Shown: one piece after another, positions 10,668-18,870 of the stretch
Layout: the number at the start of each line of letters is the position of its first letter
Position numbering within the stretch: position 1 is the first letter of the stretch
From: SXOA01 sp964444865
GTDB taxonomy: Bacteria; Planctomycetota; Planctomycetia; Pirellulales; Pirellulaceae
Direction: 5' to 3'
Length of the DNA: 27,653 nt
NCBI GenBank assembly: GCA_964444865.1
Contig: CAYUJE010000035.1
Span: forward strand, 1 to 27,653
Notes under the pieces: generated by a model
The model's input: the letters and a program-made list of their open reading frames with translations, nothing else
What the model was told of the DNA's origin: nothing
The model's database searches: none
Made by a program: the position numbers and the translations under genes

Positions 10668-12044
10668 CTAATCCTTGAGCGGTTCCACGGTGATAACACT
10701 TCTCGCATAGCGTGTGAGCGGGGGGGAACCGGAGTCGGTAAGAATCAGAAGGATGTGCAACGACTGCGGAGTACTTACCAAAGGTGCCGTGAAAGAGGCG
10801 GATCCTTCCCGACTCAGGTCGAGTTGGATTGCCGGACCGCGATAGGTGCCAGGCTCGGCATAATACCGCCACTCAAAACTCAGCTTGTCCCGATCTGGGT
10901 CGGTTGAAGTTGAGGCATCGAGCAACACACGCTGTTTTGAATTCACCGTTTGACGCAGCTTGCTTGCCAGGTGTGCACCGGGAGGATGATTGGCCCCGGC
11001 ATAGTCTCGTACGCACCAATCCATGCGGGCGCGGAAGTCGTTTTGGATGTGGGCAGCCCAGGGTCGCAGCGTGTTATCGCGGTGCACTGTGCCATTCATC
11101 GAATCTCGAACATTCGGCCAAAAGTACTCCCGATCTCCGGCGTGGTCTTGCTTGCCGAAACGACCTGCCCAAGAGCCCCAACTTGGTTCCTCGGGTTCAT
11201 TCAAGCCATTGGGAACAAGATAGAGAAACTCCGGCGTGTCTCCTTCTTTCTGTTTCAGGTGGGTGTTCGTGGGGTAGGTTTTGCCGAGTGGACCGTGGTC
11301 CGTTAACACATCACGGCGAAGGTCAAAGCCACCGGCAGTGGCCGTCAGCGGACCAAAGCGATGATACCATCGCCCGCCATCCATCTCCGGATATTTTGTG
11401 TAGACCCACAATTTCCAGGGAGGCGCAAGTTTGCTGGTGTGGTCAGGAAACTTGTCGTCGGAGCAGAGTCGCAGCTTGTCCTTGAATTTCGCGTAACCTT
11501 GCAGTCCTCGTTCTTTGAGAATCCGATCGAGCGCGCGCTGCAAACTGCTGATGGTGCCGTCGTTCGTTCCCCAATTGCTGAACCATATCGGGCGAGGGTC
11601 GTCCCGGTCGACGGCAGCGATGATCAGCTTTACGCCTGCTTCGCTGTCGTCGTATCCAGCCACGGTTCTCTCCCAAAGGTAGTCTGGGGTGGGGAATTTG
11701 CCGTGCTGCTTCAGCTTCTCATAGACCTCGGCATACGCCTTTAGTTGCCGACGTACAATGTCGAGCCCCGTCGCCTCCCCATTCAGGTTCTCGTCGCGCT
11801 TGGTTTTTGGTCGAGTGCAGATAATGCCCTCAACATCCCATTCGTTGGAGTAGAGAAGGAAGCGAACCATGGACTGCTCGTCATCAGGATCGCCGCCCGC
11901 ATCGGTCTCCACGACGACACGCATTCGTCCTTCGTGCGAGTCCGCGGCAAGGGTGAATCGAAATGACTCCCCACGCAACATCATCGCTGCCGTCATCGCC
12001 ACCAGAACGATTTGCAACCAACGGCGATTGAAAGTAGAGGTCAT
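10668..12044 (-). CDS. Secreted DUF1593 / Sde182-like protein (nucleoside-hydrolase-like fold)
   Basis: A 458-residue exported protein. The ATG at 12044 starts a signal peptide (Arg-Arg, then WLQIVLVAMTAAMML, processed before about residue 35); the frame runs open to 12176 but the added residues have no signal-like character. The mature part begins with RVVVETDAGGDPDDEQSMVR, where D48, D52, D54 and D55 mimic the Ca2+-binding Asp cluster of nucleoside hydrolases. It continues with VEGIICT and WFSNWGTNDG. The last 100 residues (LLDASTSTDPDRDKLSFEW onward) form a beta-sandwich resembling PKD or the Sde182 C-terminal domain. The Saccharophagus relative was described as cellulose-binding, so a role in polysaccharide or nucleoside-glycoside handling outside the cytoplasm is plausible but unproven. 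Last gene of a minus-strand run, 79 bases after the upstream gene. Confidence 0.88.
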   Translation of the reverse strand: MTSTFNRRWLQIVLVAMTAAMMLRGESFRFTLAADSHEGRMRVVVETDAGGDPDDEQSMVRFLLYSNEWDVEGIICTRPKTKRDENLNGEATGLDIVRRQLKAYAEVYEKLKQHGKFPTPDYLWERTVAGYDDSEAGVKLIIAAVDRDDPRPIWFSNWGTNDGTISSLQRALDRILKERGLQGYAKFKDKLRLCSDDKFPDHTSKLAPPWKLWVYTKYPEMDGGRWYHRFGPLTATAGGFDLRRDVLTDHGPLGKTYPTNTHLKQKEGDTPEFLYLVPNGLNEPEEPSWGSWAGRFGKQDHAGDREYFWPNVRDSMNGTVHRDNTLRPWAAHIQNDFRARMDWCVRDYAGANHPPGAHLASKLRQTVNSKQRVLLDASTSTDPDRDKLSFEWRYYAEPGTYRGPAIQLDLSREGSASFTAPLVSTPQSLHILLILTDSGSPPLTRYARSVITVEPLKD

Positions 12045-12123
12045 CTCGGCAACTTGAGTTCTGTGCTCTACGAATTGGACGCTCAACGATGCCCCTTGTT
12101 CGATCCTTGCCCCATAGACCCGA

Positions 12124-12723
12124 TCAGGCGGTTGCAGCTTCCTTGACGGTCGGCAATTCACCCGCCCCACGGACAATCCAAGCAGATAGGCGGTTAAGGA
12201 AAAAGCCTATCGCGGGAAGCAGAATCGCCCCCAGTACGGCAACTAAGATTCCGGTGCCTTGCGGGATGTAAAACTGAAGTCGGAGGACGAGTTCCATCAT
12301 TCTTGGGTCAGCTTCCAGCAGGTAGCATCCTGCCGGAAGCAGCGGAATCAGGACCATGAGAACGAGAGTGGCGGGCAGCAAGATGACAATGAATGCTCCC
12401 CGCTTCATGCTGTTTCGCACGCCCGCACGCGAAAGGAAACTGACCGCACCGGCCCACATCGTCAACATGGCAAAGGAGAAAAAGGCCAGCAGCATCAAGA
12501 AGGAGCCTCGGTATTGAACGCCAATGTATTGCAAGCAGAATCCAAGGCCGACCTGAAATTGAACGAGGAGCCAAACGAAATCAATGAGATGAAATCGCGT
12601 CGGCGCCTTGAGCTTGCCACCAGCTCGGTTCACGGGACCAAGGATCAGCCAGGCAACGATGGGGGCCAACAACAGCGTCAGCAAGAAGGAAGCAATACCG
12701 AGAACACGGTCGCGGGGGTTCAT
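12124..12723 (-). CDS. Hypothetical integral membrane protein, five helices
   Basis: A 199-residue protein that I do not recognise. Five hydrophobic segments are visible at about residues 7-29, 46-66, 73-98, 109-133 and 153-175, with short polar loops and a Lys/Arg-containing stretch after helix 3 (RNSMKRG). The loop between helices 4 and 5 holds EADPRMMELVLRLQF. No enzymatic motif is seen. The ATG at 12723 has a weak GGTGG about 9 bases upstream. It lies 44 bases after the DUF1499-like gene and 79 before the DUF1593 gene on the same strand, so joint transcription is likely. Confidence 0.75.
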   Translation of the reverse strand: MNPRDRVLGIASFLLTLLLAPIVAWLILGPVNRAGGKLKAPTRFHLIDFVWLLVQFQVGLGFCLQYIGVQYRGSFLMLLAFFSFAMLTMWAGAVSFLSRAGVRNSMKRGAFIVILLPATLVLMVLIPLLPAGCYLLEADPRMMELVLRLQFYIPQGTGILVAVLGAILLPAIGFFLNRLSAWIVRGAGELPTVKEAATA

Positions 12724-12767
12724 ATCAGTTGGCCACCGGTGAGAACCAAATCGATCTCTGAGGCAAT

Positions 12768-13244
12768 TTATTGTAACAAAGCGCGGAGTCTGTCCATGAG
12801 TTCCGCCAGGTTTCTTGGATTTTGACCGAGGTCCCCTTTTCCGATTCGAGACTTGCTTTCAGCAGAGACTTGGCAGCGTGGCGATGGACGTTCCGCATGG
12901 ATGGGGCGAATATGCACCGTAATGTCGTCCTTAAAACGCATCAAACGCGTGGTGCGAACGAAATGAAGAGTTATTTCGTCCGCAGACTCTTCCTGGCACA
13001 AGAATTCCCAACCTGGGATTCCGCCAGCGGCTTTACAGACAAGCTCGGCAAGTTCGATCGGCTGCTGATCCGACTCGATGGGCCGAAGGCTGGGGTTTCC
13101 TGCTTTGGCTGACGTTGCCGCAACATTCGTCGCTAAGTCGCGGCTCCAATCGTCGATCGTGAAATAAAGCCAGAGGCAACCAGCCAAGATTAGAAGGAGG
13201 GCAATCCCCGAGAGGATGTACATGACTCGTAGGGGCGAAAACAT
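12768..13244 (-). CDS. DUF1499-like membrane-anchored protein
   Basis: A 158-residue protein with one N-terminal membrane anchor (residues 7-28, VMYILSGIALLLILAGCLWL) and a soluble domain outside. The C-terminal half carries the signature pattern of the DUF1499 family: a Trp-containing strand (GWEFL), RLMRFKDDITVHIRP, and SAESKSRIGKGDLGQNPRN near residues 128-146, matching the family's FkDDv...RSxSRxGxxDLGxNrrR. Function of the family is unknown. The residues AGC at 21-23 could be read as a lipobox but the context (CLWLYF after it) favours an uncleaved anchor. ATG at 13244; AAGGAA directly abuts it, too close to be ideal. Part of the minus-strand run 13656-10668. Confidence 0.82.
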   Translation of the reverse strand: MFSPLRVMYILSGIALLLILAGCLWLYFTIDDWSRDLATNVAATSAKAGNPSLRPIESDQQPIELAELVCKAAGGIPGWEFLCQEESADEITLHFVRTTRLMRFKDDITVHIRPIHAERPSPRCQVSAESKSRIGKGDLGQNPRNLAELMDRLRALLQ

Positions 13245-13353
13245 TTCCTTGAAACGGCGACCGTTGAGGGCTTGCCGGCCCGATGACTATCAGCTTGCGC
13301 GGAGACATACCCCGCAAAATGGGATCCGTCCCTTTACCCAAGCGAGTCGTTCA

Positions 13354-13656
13354 TCACGCCGAGTCGGCATGCACGATGCGCGGCTGCCAGTTCGGAGAAG
13401 AGACTTTTGAAAATTCTCGTGGGAGCCGTGAAGACCCGCCGGAGGCGACGCCAAGAGCATTTTTCAGAGCGGCGACTTGTCCAGGATCCAGTGTAATGGT
13501 GCTCTGGGTGAACCAGCCAATCCCCTCGCCAAACGACTGCTGTCTCAATTCCATGTGGCTCCCTTCGCCAGGCAAATGCACCAGAACGACGAGGACTCGT
13601 TCGTTTTCAGCAGAAGCTGGGAGAGAACTAAGGATCGTTTCGGCGGGGTGGGTCAT
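13354..13656 (-). CDS. Small conserved-looking protein of unknown function
   Basis: A 100-residue cytosolic protein. The central part LRQQSFGEGIGWFTQSTITL followed by DPGQVAALKNALG resembles a short domain I associate with planctomycete hypothetical proteins (an aromatic Gly-Trp-Phe strand followed by an acidic helix), but I cannot name it. The frame opens with TTG at 13680; I chose the ATG at 13656 because it is a standard start and adds a normal N-terminus. No Shine-Dalgarno site is seen. It is the first gene of the minus-strand run and has a TTGACA and a Fur-box-like dyad 56-80 bases upstream, so it is probably the regulated first gene of that transcription unit. Confidence 0.6.
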   Translation of the reverse strand: MTHPAETILSSLPASAENERVLVVLVHLPGEGSHMELRQQSFGEGIGWFTQSTITLDPGQVAALKNALGVASGGSSRLPREFSKVSSPNWQPRIVHADSA

Positions 13657-13706
13657 AGCGATTACCCAGGGCGGGGCCAATGGGGCGGGGCGAAGCTCAA
13701 CCTGTG

Positions 13707-13736
13707 TTTACTGAGAATCAATCTCAACACTGTCAA
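13707..13736 (-). promoter_or_regulatory. Candidate promoter with Fur-box-like operator
   Basis: On the minus strand a perfect -35 box TTGACA lies at 13736-13731; the best -10 at 18 bases (AGTAAA, 13712-13707) is poor. In the spacer, 13712-13726 reads TGAGAATCAATCTCA, one base from the 7-1-7 Fur-type palindrome TGAGAATCATTCTCA. A metalloregulator bound there would block the minus-strand promoter. Seen by eye only. Confidence 0.4.
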
Positions 13737-13891
13737 TTGTACCGGAATCGATTTGCGTGTCAATCATCTTCCTATTACTTTTTTCCGCGAAAAACTGCTG
13801 CGGCGTTCGCCTCCGCAAACGGCATTGCGAAAACCTGGGCCCTTTGGGCGCGGGTAAAGCAGCGTATTCCGGGTCCAGGTTGTGGGTTACG

Positions 13892-16276
13892 ATGACCGGT
13901 GCTCAGCAAAAGAATCGTTTGAACGCATTTGCCGTCTCGCTTTGGATTTTTCAAGTGTTCGTTTGTAAACACCGCGGTTTGAATCTCGCCGGCCTGCTCG
14001 TCACCGCGGCCTGTCTGTTGGTTTCCCTTCCGGCAACCGCTCAGAATCGCCCTAACCCCGTCCGGTTTGTCGCAGTATTCGCCGATGGCTCTCGGACCAA
14101 TGGGGCGGCAATGTCTTCCTGGCCGGTACTTGGAATCGGCGCGCCGCTGGGGGGGAAAGAACTGTTTTCTGCCAGGAATCCGGTCCGCCTCATTCGCGAC
14201 CAGACGAAAGACGTATCTTGCGAAGTGCCTCTCATCGTCTTGGCTAACGGAGACGTAGTGAATGGATCGCTGATCGGTTCGCAGCAAGGAGAAGGCGGAT
14301 TGCAGCTAAAGGTGCAATTGGAATCGCCTTTGTTGCCGGTAACGGGGACGCATGTGCTCGTCCGGCCTGATCGCATTCGGCGAATTCTGGGAACCACCGG
14401 TGCGCTTCGTTCGCAGCCGGCAGAAGGGACGGTCGTATTAACGGATGGAAGCAAACTGATGGCCCGCAGCATTCGCTGGCGCGAGTATGGACTGTCGATT
14501 CTGACGGAAGCCGGAGTGGTGGAGACGCCATTTGCCAATCTCGCGGACGTGGTTTTTCCGAATGTGGACCTGGCCGCCGCGGTGCTGGAAGATAATCTCT
14601 TCGCTAGCGGTTCGTCCCCGGGTGCGATTAGCCGTTTCACATTGACTAGCGGAGCGATACTCACTTCTAGCCGTGTCAGTCGCGAGATGGAACGGGTTCG
14701 CTCCGGTCGGTCACGCAGCGCACCTCAGGTGTATTACTACTTACAGCCCGCCTGGTCGTCGCACGCAATTGCCGTTCCTGAACAGGAAATTGCCTGGTGC
14801 AGCTATCGCGGAGCGGACGAAGTTTCCCTGTCGCTCCTGCCGGCGGAAACTAACGCCAATCGTCGGCTGCTCGGAAAGGTTGAACCGTGGCGGCGCAATG
14901 AGACCGTGGCGGGAGAATATTTGCTGGCTGGCGGAGGCTGGGAATCCGACCTGGGCATCGCGGCTCATTCGCATAGCGAGATTGCTTTCCCGCTCCCCTC
15001 GGGCTCGAAGACACTTTCACTAGCCGTGGCCCTGGATCGTAAAGTTGGGGAAGGTGGCTGCGTTCGCTGTCGCATTTTTGCCGACACTCTTGCCGGCAAG
15101 GAATTATGGGAAAGCGACATCCTCCGTGGCAGCGATGAGGCGAAAGCGACGGGCGAGCTTGATGTGGAGGGATTGAGACAGGTCATCCTTGTCACCGAGT
15201 TCGCTCATGAGGATCGTCCCGAGGGGGCGGACCCGCTCGATATTCGTGACGACCTACTCTGGCTCGCCCCGTTAGTGCGGCTGGAAATTACGTCCCAAAC
15301 TGGCAGTGACCTCGTGCGGGGAGCACTTCCCGGCCTCGGCGGATGGGAAACGGTGGGCGAAGGTTGGCAGGAGACACGCCTGGCAACTCAATGGAACGAA
15401 TTTGGAAAGTGTTGGGATCCAGTGCTGGTTGTCAGTAAGGATGCGGAACTGATTCTCACACGCACGATCCGCATCGACGAAACCAACGACGTCATGCAAT
15501 TGCTGGCGGCAGTTCCCAAGAGTTTAGATGAGCATCTCATTCACTTACGGGTCGATGACGAGTTGGTTGGCTGGACAACGAGCACCGACCGGGAGCGGAT
15601 GCGGCAGATGGCTTTGTACGCGAGACCGGTCCGCCGCGACCCCTTCCTGGACCGCCGCGGCTTTCGCAACCAGCAGCCGGAAGTGAAGGGGCCTTCGGAC
15701 ACATTGGCCTACTGGTGGGACCTGCAAAAATGGCGTGGCCGCGAAGTGTCGCTGGAACTGACCATTCGCGGCAATACGGAGCGGAATCAAATCGTCTGGC
15801 GGGGACTTTCGCAGCGCACCGCAGTCGCCAGTCCACCCCAGGGACAGATATGGGTCGCCCCCAAAGTCTCGCTGACCTCCTTGAACCCGCGGAGCCAATA
15901 TCCGACCAAAGAGCGCGGCGGTCCCACCAAGGATGCACTCCCTCTCAGCCGCACGCCGACCCCGATCAAGTTCCTGGGCCAGGAATTCAGCGGCGGGTAT
16001 GCGATGCTCCGCTCCAGCCAAATCAGCTTTGACCTCAAGCCCGAGTACAAGCTCTTCACCGCCCTCGTCGGCTGCTGCGAGGGGGAAAGCCGCCGCGTCC
16101 GCATCCTCATCGACGGCCAGGTCGTCTGGGAAAAGGCCAGCCTCTCCTCCCTCGACCCCGCCCAACAGGTCCTCATCCCCATTCCCGCTGGCTCCGGCGT
16201 GCTGACGCTGGAAACGGGGCCGGATCAAGGGACGGTTGGGATTGCGGCGTTTGCGAAGGCGGGGTTTGTGAAGTAA
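13892..16276 (+). CDS. Secreted NPCBM-domain protein
   Basis: A 794-residue exported protein. The frame is open from 13757, but the ATG at 13892 starts a sensible signal region (Lys/Arg, then the hydrophobic LAGLLVTAACLLVSLPATAQ, cut near residue 50). A first part (about 50-320) is made of beta-strands with repeated rim motifs such as LTDGSKLMARSIRWREYG. An NPCBM/NEW2-type galactose-binding-like sandwich spans about 340-465 (SDLGIAAHSHSEIAFPLP, then VRCRIFADTLAGKELWES). The last about 110 residues (KFLGQEFSGGYAMLRSSQIS, RVRILIDGQVVWEKA) look like a second copy. No catalytic domain is visible, so carbohydrate or surface binding is inferred from family knowledge. It ends 12 bases from the convergent ThiF-like gene with no terminator between. 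Confidence 0.85.
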   Translation: MTGAQQKNRLNAFAVSLWIFQVFVCKHRGLNLAGLLVTAACLLVSLPATAQNRPNPVRFVAVFADGSRTNGAAMSSWPVLGIGAPLGGKELFSARNPVRLIRDQTKDVSCEVPLIVLANGDVVNGSLIGSQQGEGGLQLKVQLESPLLPVTGTHVLVRPDRIRRILGTTGALRSQPAEGTVVLTDGSKLMARSIRWREYGLSILTEAGVVETPFANLADVVFPNVDLAAAVLEDNLFASGSSPGAISRFTLTSGAILTSSRVSREMERVRSGRSRSAPQVYYYLQPAWSSHAIAVPEQEIAWCSYRGADEVSLSLLPAETNANRRLLGKVEPWRRNETVAGEYLLAGGGWESDLGIAAHSHSEIAFPLPSGSKTLSLAVALDRKVGEGGCVRCRIFADTLAGKELWESDILRGSDEAKATGELDVEGLRQVILVTEFAHEDRPEGADPLDIRDDLLWLAPLVRLEITSQTGSDLVRGALPGLGGWETVGEGWQETRLATQWNEFGKCWDPVLVVSKDAELILTRTIRIDETNDVMQLLAAVPKSLDEHLIHLRVDDELVGWTTSTDRERMRQMALYARPVRRDPFLDRRGFRNQQPEVKGPSDTLAYWWDLQKWRGREVSLELTIRGNTERNQIVWRGLSQRTAVASPPQGQIWVAPKVSLTSLNPRSQYPTKERGGPTKDALPLSRTPTPIKFLGQEFSGGYAMLRSSQISFDLKPEYKLFTALVGCCEGESRRVRILIDGQVVWEKASLSSLDPAQQVLIPIPAGSGVLTLETGPDQGTVGIAAFAKAGFVK

Positions 16277-16288
16277 TTCCAGGTCCGC

Positions 16289-17338
16289 CTAATTCCCCAC
16301 ATACTTCGCATACACGCTCCTTGCCTCCGCCACGTCTTCTGTCCCACCAATCACCGCGCGGCCATCAGGAAATACAGTGAGCTGATACGGCTCAATGGCA
16401 GCGCGGACGAGGTAGCGGTTACGGGTGACGGTGCCGACGGCGGAGAGCTTGGTGGCGAGGTCGTCGAGCGAGATCGCGGCGCGCCCGGGGAAGCTGAGTT
16501 GCACGCTGTTGCGGCCGCAGAGGATGGCAGTCTGGCTGCCGCGCTGGCCGGAAAGCCAGGGAAATTCGCGTCCGCTGCAGGCCGGGCAATCTTTTGGGTC
16601 GAAGGAGTTGAGCTTAATCTGACGGGCGGTGCTGTCCCACAAGTCGAAGACGTTCCAGGTGCGGCTGATGGCTTCGCGATGGCCGGAGAGGATTTTGAGG
16701 GCCTCGTTCGCCTGCATGGAAGCGACAACGCCGATGATGGTCCCGAGAATGCCGGCACTGTCGCAGGTCGGCGTGCTACCCGGCGGCGGCGGCTCGGGCA
16801 TGAGACAGCGGAGGCACGGCGTCTCGCCCGGCAAAATAGTCAGCGTCTGCCCTTCCGCCCCGATGCAGCCGCCATAGACCCAGGGGAGGCGCAGCTTGAG
16901 AGCCGCGTCGTTGATCAGAAACCGCGTCTCAAAGTTGTCGGTCCCATCGACGATGCAATCCACCCCTTCGCAAAGCTTTTGGATGTTCGTGTGATCGACA
17001 TCGGCGACGTGAGCCTCAATCCCAATCTGCGAATTGATTTTCCCCAGCTTGTTCTGCGCCACAATGGCCTTCGGCAGCCCCGCCGCAACATCCTCCTCAT
17101 CATACAACACCTGCCGCTGCAAGTTGTTGAGCTCCAAAAAATCCCGATCCACCAGCCGCAACTTTCCCACCCCCGCCCGCGCCAGCGTATTGGCAATCAC
17201 CGACCCGAGCGCCCCGCAACCAACAACGAGGGCACGGGAAGCGAGCAGTTTCAATTGCCCTTCCACGGCGAGGGGTGGATAGCGCATCTGCCGAGCGTAG
17301 CGAGCCAAGGCGGGATCTGTGGAAGATAGTTCGCTCAT
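16289..17338 (-). CDS. ThiF/MoeB-family E1-like adenylyltransferase
   Basis: A 349-residue cytosolic enzyme that adenylates the C-terminal Gly-Gly of a ubiquitin-fold sulfur carrier (ThiS or MoaD) for thiamine or molybdopterin synthesis. Visible: ATP-binding GCGALGS at 40-46, DRDFLELNNLQRQVLY at 64-79, DGTDNFETR at 131-139, zinc pairs C175xxC178 and C251xxC254, and C192 in TCDSAGILG at the position of the conserved Cys in ThiF and MoeB. Residues about 270-349 form a C-terminal extension (TVFPDGRAVIGG) that is not rhodanese. Neither ThiS, MoaD nor other pathway genes are nearby, so the partner is open. ATG at 17338 has no Shine-Dalgarno site but has a TATAAT box 45 bases upstream. Confidence 0.92.
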   Translation of the reverse strand: MSELSSTDPALARYARQMRYPPLAVEGQLKLLASRALVVGCGALGSVIANTLARAGVGKLRLVDRDFLELNNLQRQVLYDEEDVAAGLPKAIVAQNKLGKINSQIGIEAHVADVDHTNIQKLCEGVDCIVDGTDNFETRFLINDAALKLRLPWVYGGCIGAEGQTLTILPGETPCLRCLMPEPPPPGSTPTCDSAGILGTIIGVVASMQANEALKILSGHREAISRTWNVFDLWDSTARQIKLNSFDPKDCPACSGREFPWLSGQRGSQTAILCGRNSVQLSFPGRAAISLDDLATKLSAVGTVTRNRYLVRAAIEPYQLTVFPDGRAVIGGTEDVAEARSVYAKYVGN

Positions 17339-17382
17339 CCGATGAAAGTGAGATTGGGGAAATAGCTCAGGAAGGGAGCCCC

Positions 17383-17388
17383 ATTATA
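17383..17388 (-). promoter_or_regulatory. Perfect -10 box upstream of the ThiF-like gene
   Basis: TATAAT on the minus strand, predicting a transcript start near 17376 and a leader of about 38 bases. The -35 region at 16-18 bases is poor (AACGCA). Confidence 0.4.
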
Positions 17389-17461
17389 CTACTCACTCGT
17401 AATCCTGCGTTTGAGCATCGCTCGCGCGAGGGTCAACAATGTTCGCGACAAGCCCGTCGGA

Positions 17462-18778
17462 CTACGGCTGTTGCCGCTTGTACTTTTCCTCATACTTTTT
17501 CCAGAGCCGTTTGTGGCGGTCGGTGAGGTCGACCTGGCGGCCTTGGATGTAGGCGGCGGTGACTTGGGTGGGAGTTTCCAGGGGATCGCCGGTGGTGATG
17601 ATCAGCGTGGCGTCCTTGCCGGCAGCAAGTGAACCTACGCGATCAGCGACGCCGAGGATTTCGGCCGGGCTGAGCGTGATGCTGCGGAGGGCTTCGTCCG
17701 CGGGAAGGCCGTAGGCGGCTGCGGTGGCGGCGTGGTAGGGAAGGTTGCGGACGTTGGAGGCCCCGAACCTGCCGGCGCTCGAGATGCAGAACTTGAGGCC
17801 TGCCTCATGCAGCCGAGCGGGAAGGGAGTAAGAAGCGTCATAATCGTCGCCACGACGTCGGGGCAAGCGGTAGACGCCGGCGACCACGACCGGGATGTTG
17901 TGTTTTTTCAAGAGTGGCGCGCAGAGGGGGGCATCATAGCCGCCGTGCAGAACCACCTTAACCTTTTCCTGATCAGCAAAGGCGACAGCCGCCTGGATGG
18001 CAACCAACTCGTCCGCGTGGATGACAACCGGCAATTTACCAGCGAGCACCGGTTGCAGGGCTTCCCAACGGGCGTCGAGCGGATATTCTTCCGGGTCCGC
18101 CTTGCGACTGGCGGCGTAGGCCCGAGCATCCGAAAAGGTCTGACGGAGTTTGGTCACTACTTCGTCATGCTGCATCGCTGGCCCTTCGTCGTCGTCGAGA
18201 TCTCGGCCTCTGCCAACACGTGGCCACTCCAAATGCATGGCCGCCTCGGGCAGCAGTGCCATGTCCTCCCAAGTCCACCCATCAAGTTGAATCACGGCGC
18301 TCTTTCCCGCTATCAAGCCGCCGTGCGGCGCGGTGAGAGCGAGTAGCACGCCGTTGCTCCGCGTGACGGGGATGATTTCGCTATCGGGATTGACCGCCAC
18401 AATCGCCTTGACGTTGGGATTGATCTGCCCGCTCTCTTGCACGTCGACTGTGGCCTTAACGGAATTGATCTCGACAAGACCCAAGTCGGTCCAGGCATCA
18501 AACAGCGACGGATAGACATGCTTGCCATCGAGATCGATCTTCTCCGCTCCCTCGGGAATGACCACGTCCTTGCCGACGGCGACGATCTTTCCCTTGTCGA
18601 AGAGAATCGTCCCGCGATCGATTACATCTCCACTGATGGGATGAATGACAGCGTTGACCAGCGCGATGGGCTTCTCCTGGGGCTTGCCGGGGACTTCGGG
18701 GTTGGCCATTGCTAAAATCGACGATGCGAATATCGCCGAAATGAGAAATGTGAATTGAAGGAAGTATTTCATAGTCAT
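17462..18778 (-). CDS. Exported amidohydrolase-superfamily protein with degenerate metal site
   Basis: A 438-residue protein with a signal peptide (MKYFLQFTFLISAIFASSIL, processed near ALA/MA-N). It has the composite beta-domain of imidazolonepropionase-like amidohydrolases at the start (LVNAVIHPISGDVIDRGTIL) and at the end (RVGSLAAGKDATLIITTGDP). The first metal motif, normally PGxIDxHxH, reads YPSLFDAWTD at 89-98, so both His are gone, and the last Asp is replaced in ISSAGRFGAS. Two inner His are kept (VVIHADE, VVLHGGY). It is therefore probably not a standard hydrolase. It lies 92 bases after the 1075-residue amidohydrolase gene on the same strand, likely co-transcribed. ATG at 18778; a second ATG at 18772 is equally possible. 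Confidence 0.88.
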   Translation of the reverse strand: MTMKYFLQFTFLISAIFASSILAMANPEVPGKPQEKPIALVNAVIHPISGDVIDRGTILFDKGKIVAVGKDVVIPEGAEKIDLDGKHVYPSLFDAWTDLGLVEINSVKATVDVQESGQINPNVKAIVAVNPDSEIIPVTRSNGVLLALTAPHGGLIAGKSAVIQLDGWTWEDMALLPEAAMHLEWPRVGRGRDLDDDEGPAMQHDEVVTKLRQTFSDARAYAASRKADPEEYPLDARWEALQPVLAGKLPVVIHADELVAIQAAVAFADQEKVKVVLHGGYDAPLCAPLLKKHNIPVVVAGVYRLPRRRGDDYDASYSLPARLHEAGLKFCISSAGRFGASNVRNLPYHAATAAAYGLPADEALRSITLSPAEILGVADRVGSLAAGKDATLIITTGDPLETPTQVTAAYIQGRQVDLTDRHKRLWKKYEEKYKRQQP

Positions 18779-18805
18779 CTCGTCGTTCAGCGGCTCGAGT
18801 AATTT

Positions 18806-18864
18806 GTGGGGTAGGCTTCCAGCCTGCCCAGATTTGTTTTGGGCAGGCTGGAAGCCTACCCCAC
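18806..18864. repeat. 24-bp perfect inverted repeat between two amidohydrolase genes
   Basis: GTGGGGTAGGCTTCCAGCCT... (18806-18829) is repeated inverted at 18841-18864 with an 11-base loop. The half-site is a repeat I associate with planctomycete intergenic regions. In RNA it would form a very stable hairpin between the two minus-strand genes, which could lower expression of the downstream one; there is no T-run, so it is not a typical terminator. Confidence 0.9.
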
Positions 18865-18870
18865 TGCTGA

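Noticed and set aside
10100..10907. Plus-strand frames of 146-156 codons
   Set aside because: One runs antisense through the tRNA-Arg and the other through the 3' end of the DUF1593 gene; both have atypical residue composition.
16700..17330. Plus-strand 276-codon frame over the ThiF-like gene
   Set aside because: It is the antisense shadow of a gene with clear E1 motifs.
17421..17430. 10-bp palindrome CTCGCGCGAG as an operator or terminator
   Set aside because: Too short and GC-rich to be distinguished from chance; no T-run follows and it does not overlap the -10 box at 17383.
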